A stretch of DNA of 64,000 bases from Bermanella sp049115935 (GTDB lineage: Bacteria; Pseudomonadota; Gammaproteobacteria; Pseudomonadales; Oceanobacteraceae): the NCBI GenBank assembly GCA_049115935.1, contig JAGDZK010000001.1:36669-100668 (forward strand), written 5' to 3'. Under the pieces are notes generated by a model. It made no database searches, was not told the DNA's origin, and saw nothing but the letters and a program-made list of their open reading frames with translations. Made by a program: the position numbers and the translations under genes. Below are positions 63,067-64,000 of this stretch, piece after piece (position 1 is the first letter of the stretch; each line of letters opens with the position of its first letter).

Positions 63067-63764
63067 ATAGAAGTACATTTGTACTGCTAACTTCAAATTA
63101 TTACCGTTAGTAATTTCAGGTATCAGTTATGTAACTGGATGTTATTTGGACTAATCATACAAGTCAATAATGTGACCTGTATCACCTTATGGAAAATCCG
63201 GACCAACTAAGTCCTTATTTTCAAAAGAAAAAACAAGTGTTTAGTGAAGGGTGATTCACTGGCGCATAATGACCGTTATTAGGGTTTTTATTGTCCAAAT
63301 AACTCTAAAGCATGAGTTAAACTATTGATATTGGAACAATTGGTCCGTCGCACTAAAAACCTGTAGGACAAAAAATATTTTCACAACTTTTTGATATTTT
63401 TGTAAGAAATTGTAAGTGTCATTTTATTGGCGCGATTTGTGCGTGAAATTAAGTTTTTATTTGACGCTCTAGACTAATTACTCCATTTAATTCCTGTAAA
63501 TAAATGATATTCATTCGCCTGTAGGTGCTGCAAATGGTGGGAGTTAGCGCTTTTTGATAGTACTGATAATGGTTACGATTTTTATTAATAAAAAAGAATT
63601 TAATAATTAACCTGATGTACTTAATGTGCGAGAGATAAGAATAAAAAGTTAGGGTTTTCTTTTTGATTTCGTGTGGGAGTTTGCGCTGTTTGCTGAATTG
63701 AGAGCGCAAGGGAGGGGTTGCAGTGGTAAGCGTTTGATGTGTTGCTTGGACTAACGGTCGATGA

Positions 63765-63990
63765 TTTTTAGAAGGTGAGTCGGCACTTTGTAACTCTTGT
63801 GCCTTAAAACGAAAAAACCGACTTAATTCCTTGGGTCGACTCTTTAGCATTTGGTTACGGGGGGGGGGTGGGTGAGGTTTTAGAAAGTGAACCGACGCTT
63901 TGTGGCTCTTGTTTCTGTGCTCTTGAGGTTTAAAACGAAAAAAACCGATTCATCAAAGATAAATCGGTTTTTTAGAACTTGGTTGTGGGA
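63765..63990. repeat. inexact direct repeat, two copies of about 95-110 bases
   Basis: Copy A (about 63765-63860) and copy B (about 63877-63990) share TTTTAGAA(A/G)GTGA, a GAC/GCACTTTGT-like core with CTCTTGT, then TTAAAACGAAAAAACCGA and an ending TTTGGTTA/CTTGGTTG. Copy B has insertions relative to copy A. The 10-G run lies between them. Confidence 0.6.
63939..63973. terminator. bidirectional terminator-like hairpin
   Basis: AAAAAACCGATT and AATCGGTTTTTT with an 11-base loop; A and T tracts make it usable on either strand. The gene it serves probably lies beyond the window end. Confidence 0.75.
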
Positions 63991-64000
63991 GCCCTGAGGT

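Larger units (their letters stand above)
63097..64000. other. 904-base region without a convincing gene
   Basis: It contains the AT-rich upstream region of the surface-protein set (63097-63480), a 10-G run at 63859-63868, an inexact direct repeat (63765-63860 and 63877-63990), and a terminator-like hairpin near the end. An open frame on the minus strand at 63449-63850 has no family resemblance and crosses the repeats, so I do not call it. Confidence 0.6.

Noticed and set aside
63449..63850. Minus-strand open frame of 133 codons near the window end
   Set aside because: Basic, low-complexity translation, no family resemblance, crosses the repeated non-coding element and has no clear ribosome site.

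Overview
The window looks like a chromosomal segment of a low-GC marine gammaproteobacterium, most likely an Oceanospirillales-type organism (Oleispira/Bermanella/Oceanobacter-like). The taxonomic guess is inference. It rests on the mix of genes: RecBCD, RNase II, TcdA, RlmF, TrmN6, a single-chain GcvP, a DUF1329 protein, SO2930-type diheme cytochromes and long DUF11 surface proteins. No rRNA, tRNA, CRISPR array, transposase or integrated prophage was recognised.

Layout. 1-3.1 kb is accessory: the end of a membrane protein, a small membrane protein, a 41-bp tandem repeat array, an AhpD-like/AraC pair, and a HEPN/MNT toxin-antitoxin pair (hepT-mntA) whose 3' end lies in a duplicated palindromic element. 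3.3-4.7 kb has an HD phosphohydrolase and an orphan lipoprotein. 4.8-13.7 kb is the glycine cleavage locus on the minus strand (gcvT, gcvH, gcvP), split by a hybrid histidine kinase with two receiver domains and an APC amino-acid permease. An orphan Hpt protein lies at 16.3 kb. 16.8-27.1 kb is a compact recC-recB-recD-msrA-rlmF run with 4-base or 1-base overlaps at most joints. 27.1-34.4 kb holds peptidoglycan enzymes (Bax-like, MltC-like), methyltransferases, TatD, a DUF1329 protein and a small phage-type orphan.

34.5-41 kb is a regulator-flanked island on the minus strand. It encodes a parallel beta-helix lipoprotein followed by two diheme c-type cytochrome lipoproteins, with LysR and AraC regulators on either side. 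The first two families are known to occur as a two-gene pair of unknown function; here the cytochrome partner is duplicated. 41.2-50.5 kb is mostly housekeeping: tcdA, a spermidine-synthase-like protein, rnb, a T/D/E-rich lipoprotein, moeB, carbonic anhydrase, a FrnE-like DsbA protein, hemolysin III and mobA.

50.6-63.1 kb is the most striking region: five consecutive minus-strand genes, all with signal peptides, built from DUF11-type beta-sandwich repeats and ending in a 2045-residue protein. That protein joins DUF11, a carboxypeptidase-regulatory-like fold, an OmpA peptidoglycan-binding domain, an Ig-like domain and a large predicted outer-membrane beta-barrel. I infer a dedicated surface structure or secretion/adhesion system; its function is not known to me. 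The last 0.9 kb has no convincing gene but holds inexact direct repeats, a 10-G run and a bidirectional terminator-like hairpin.
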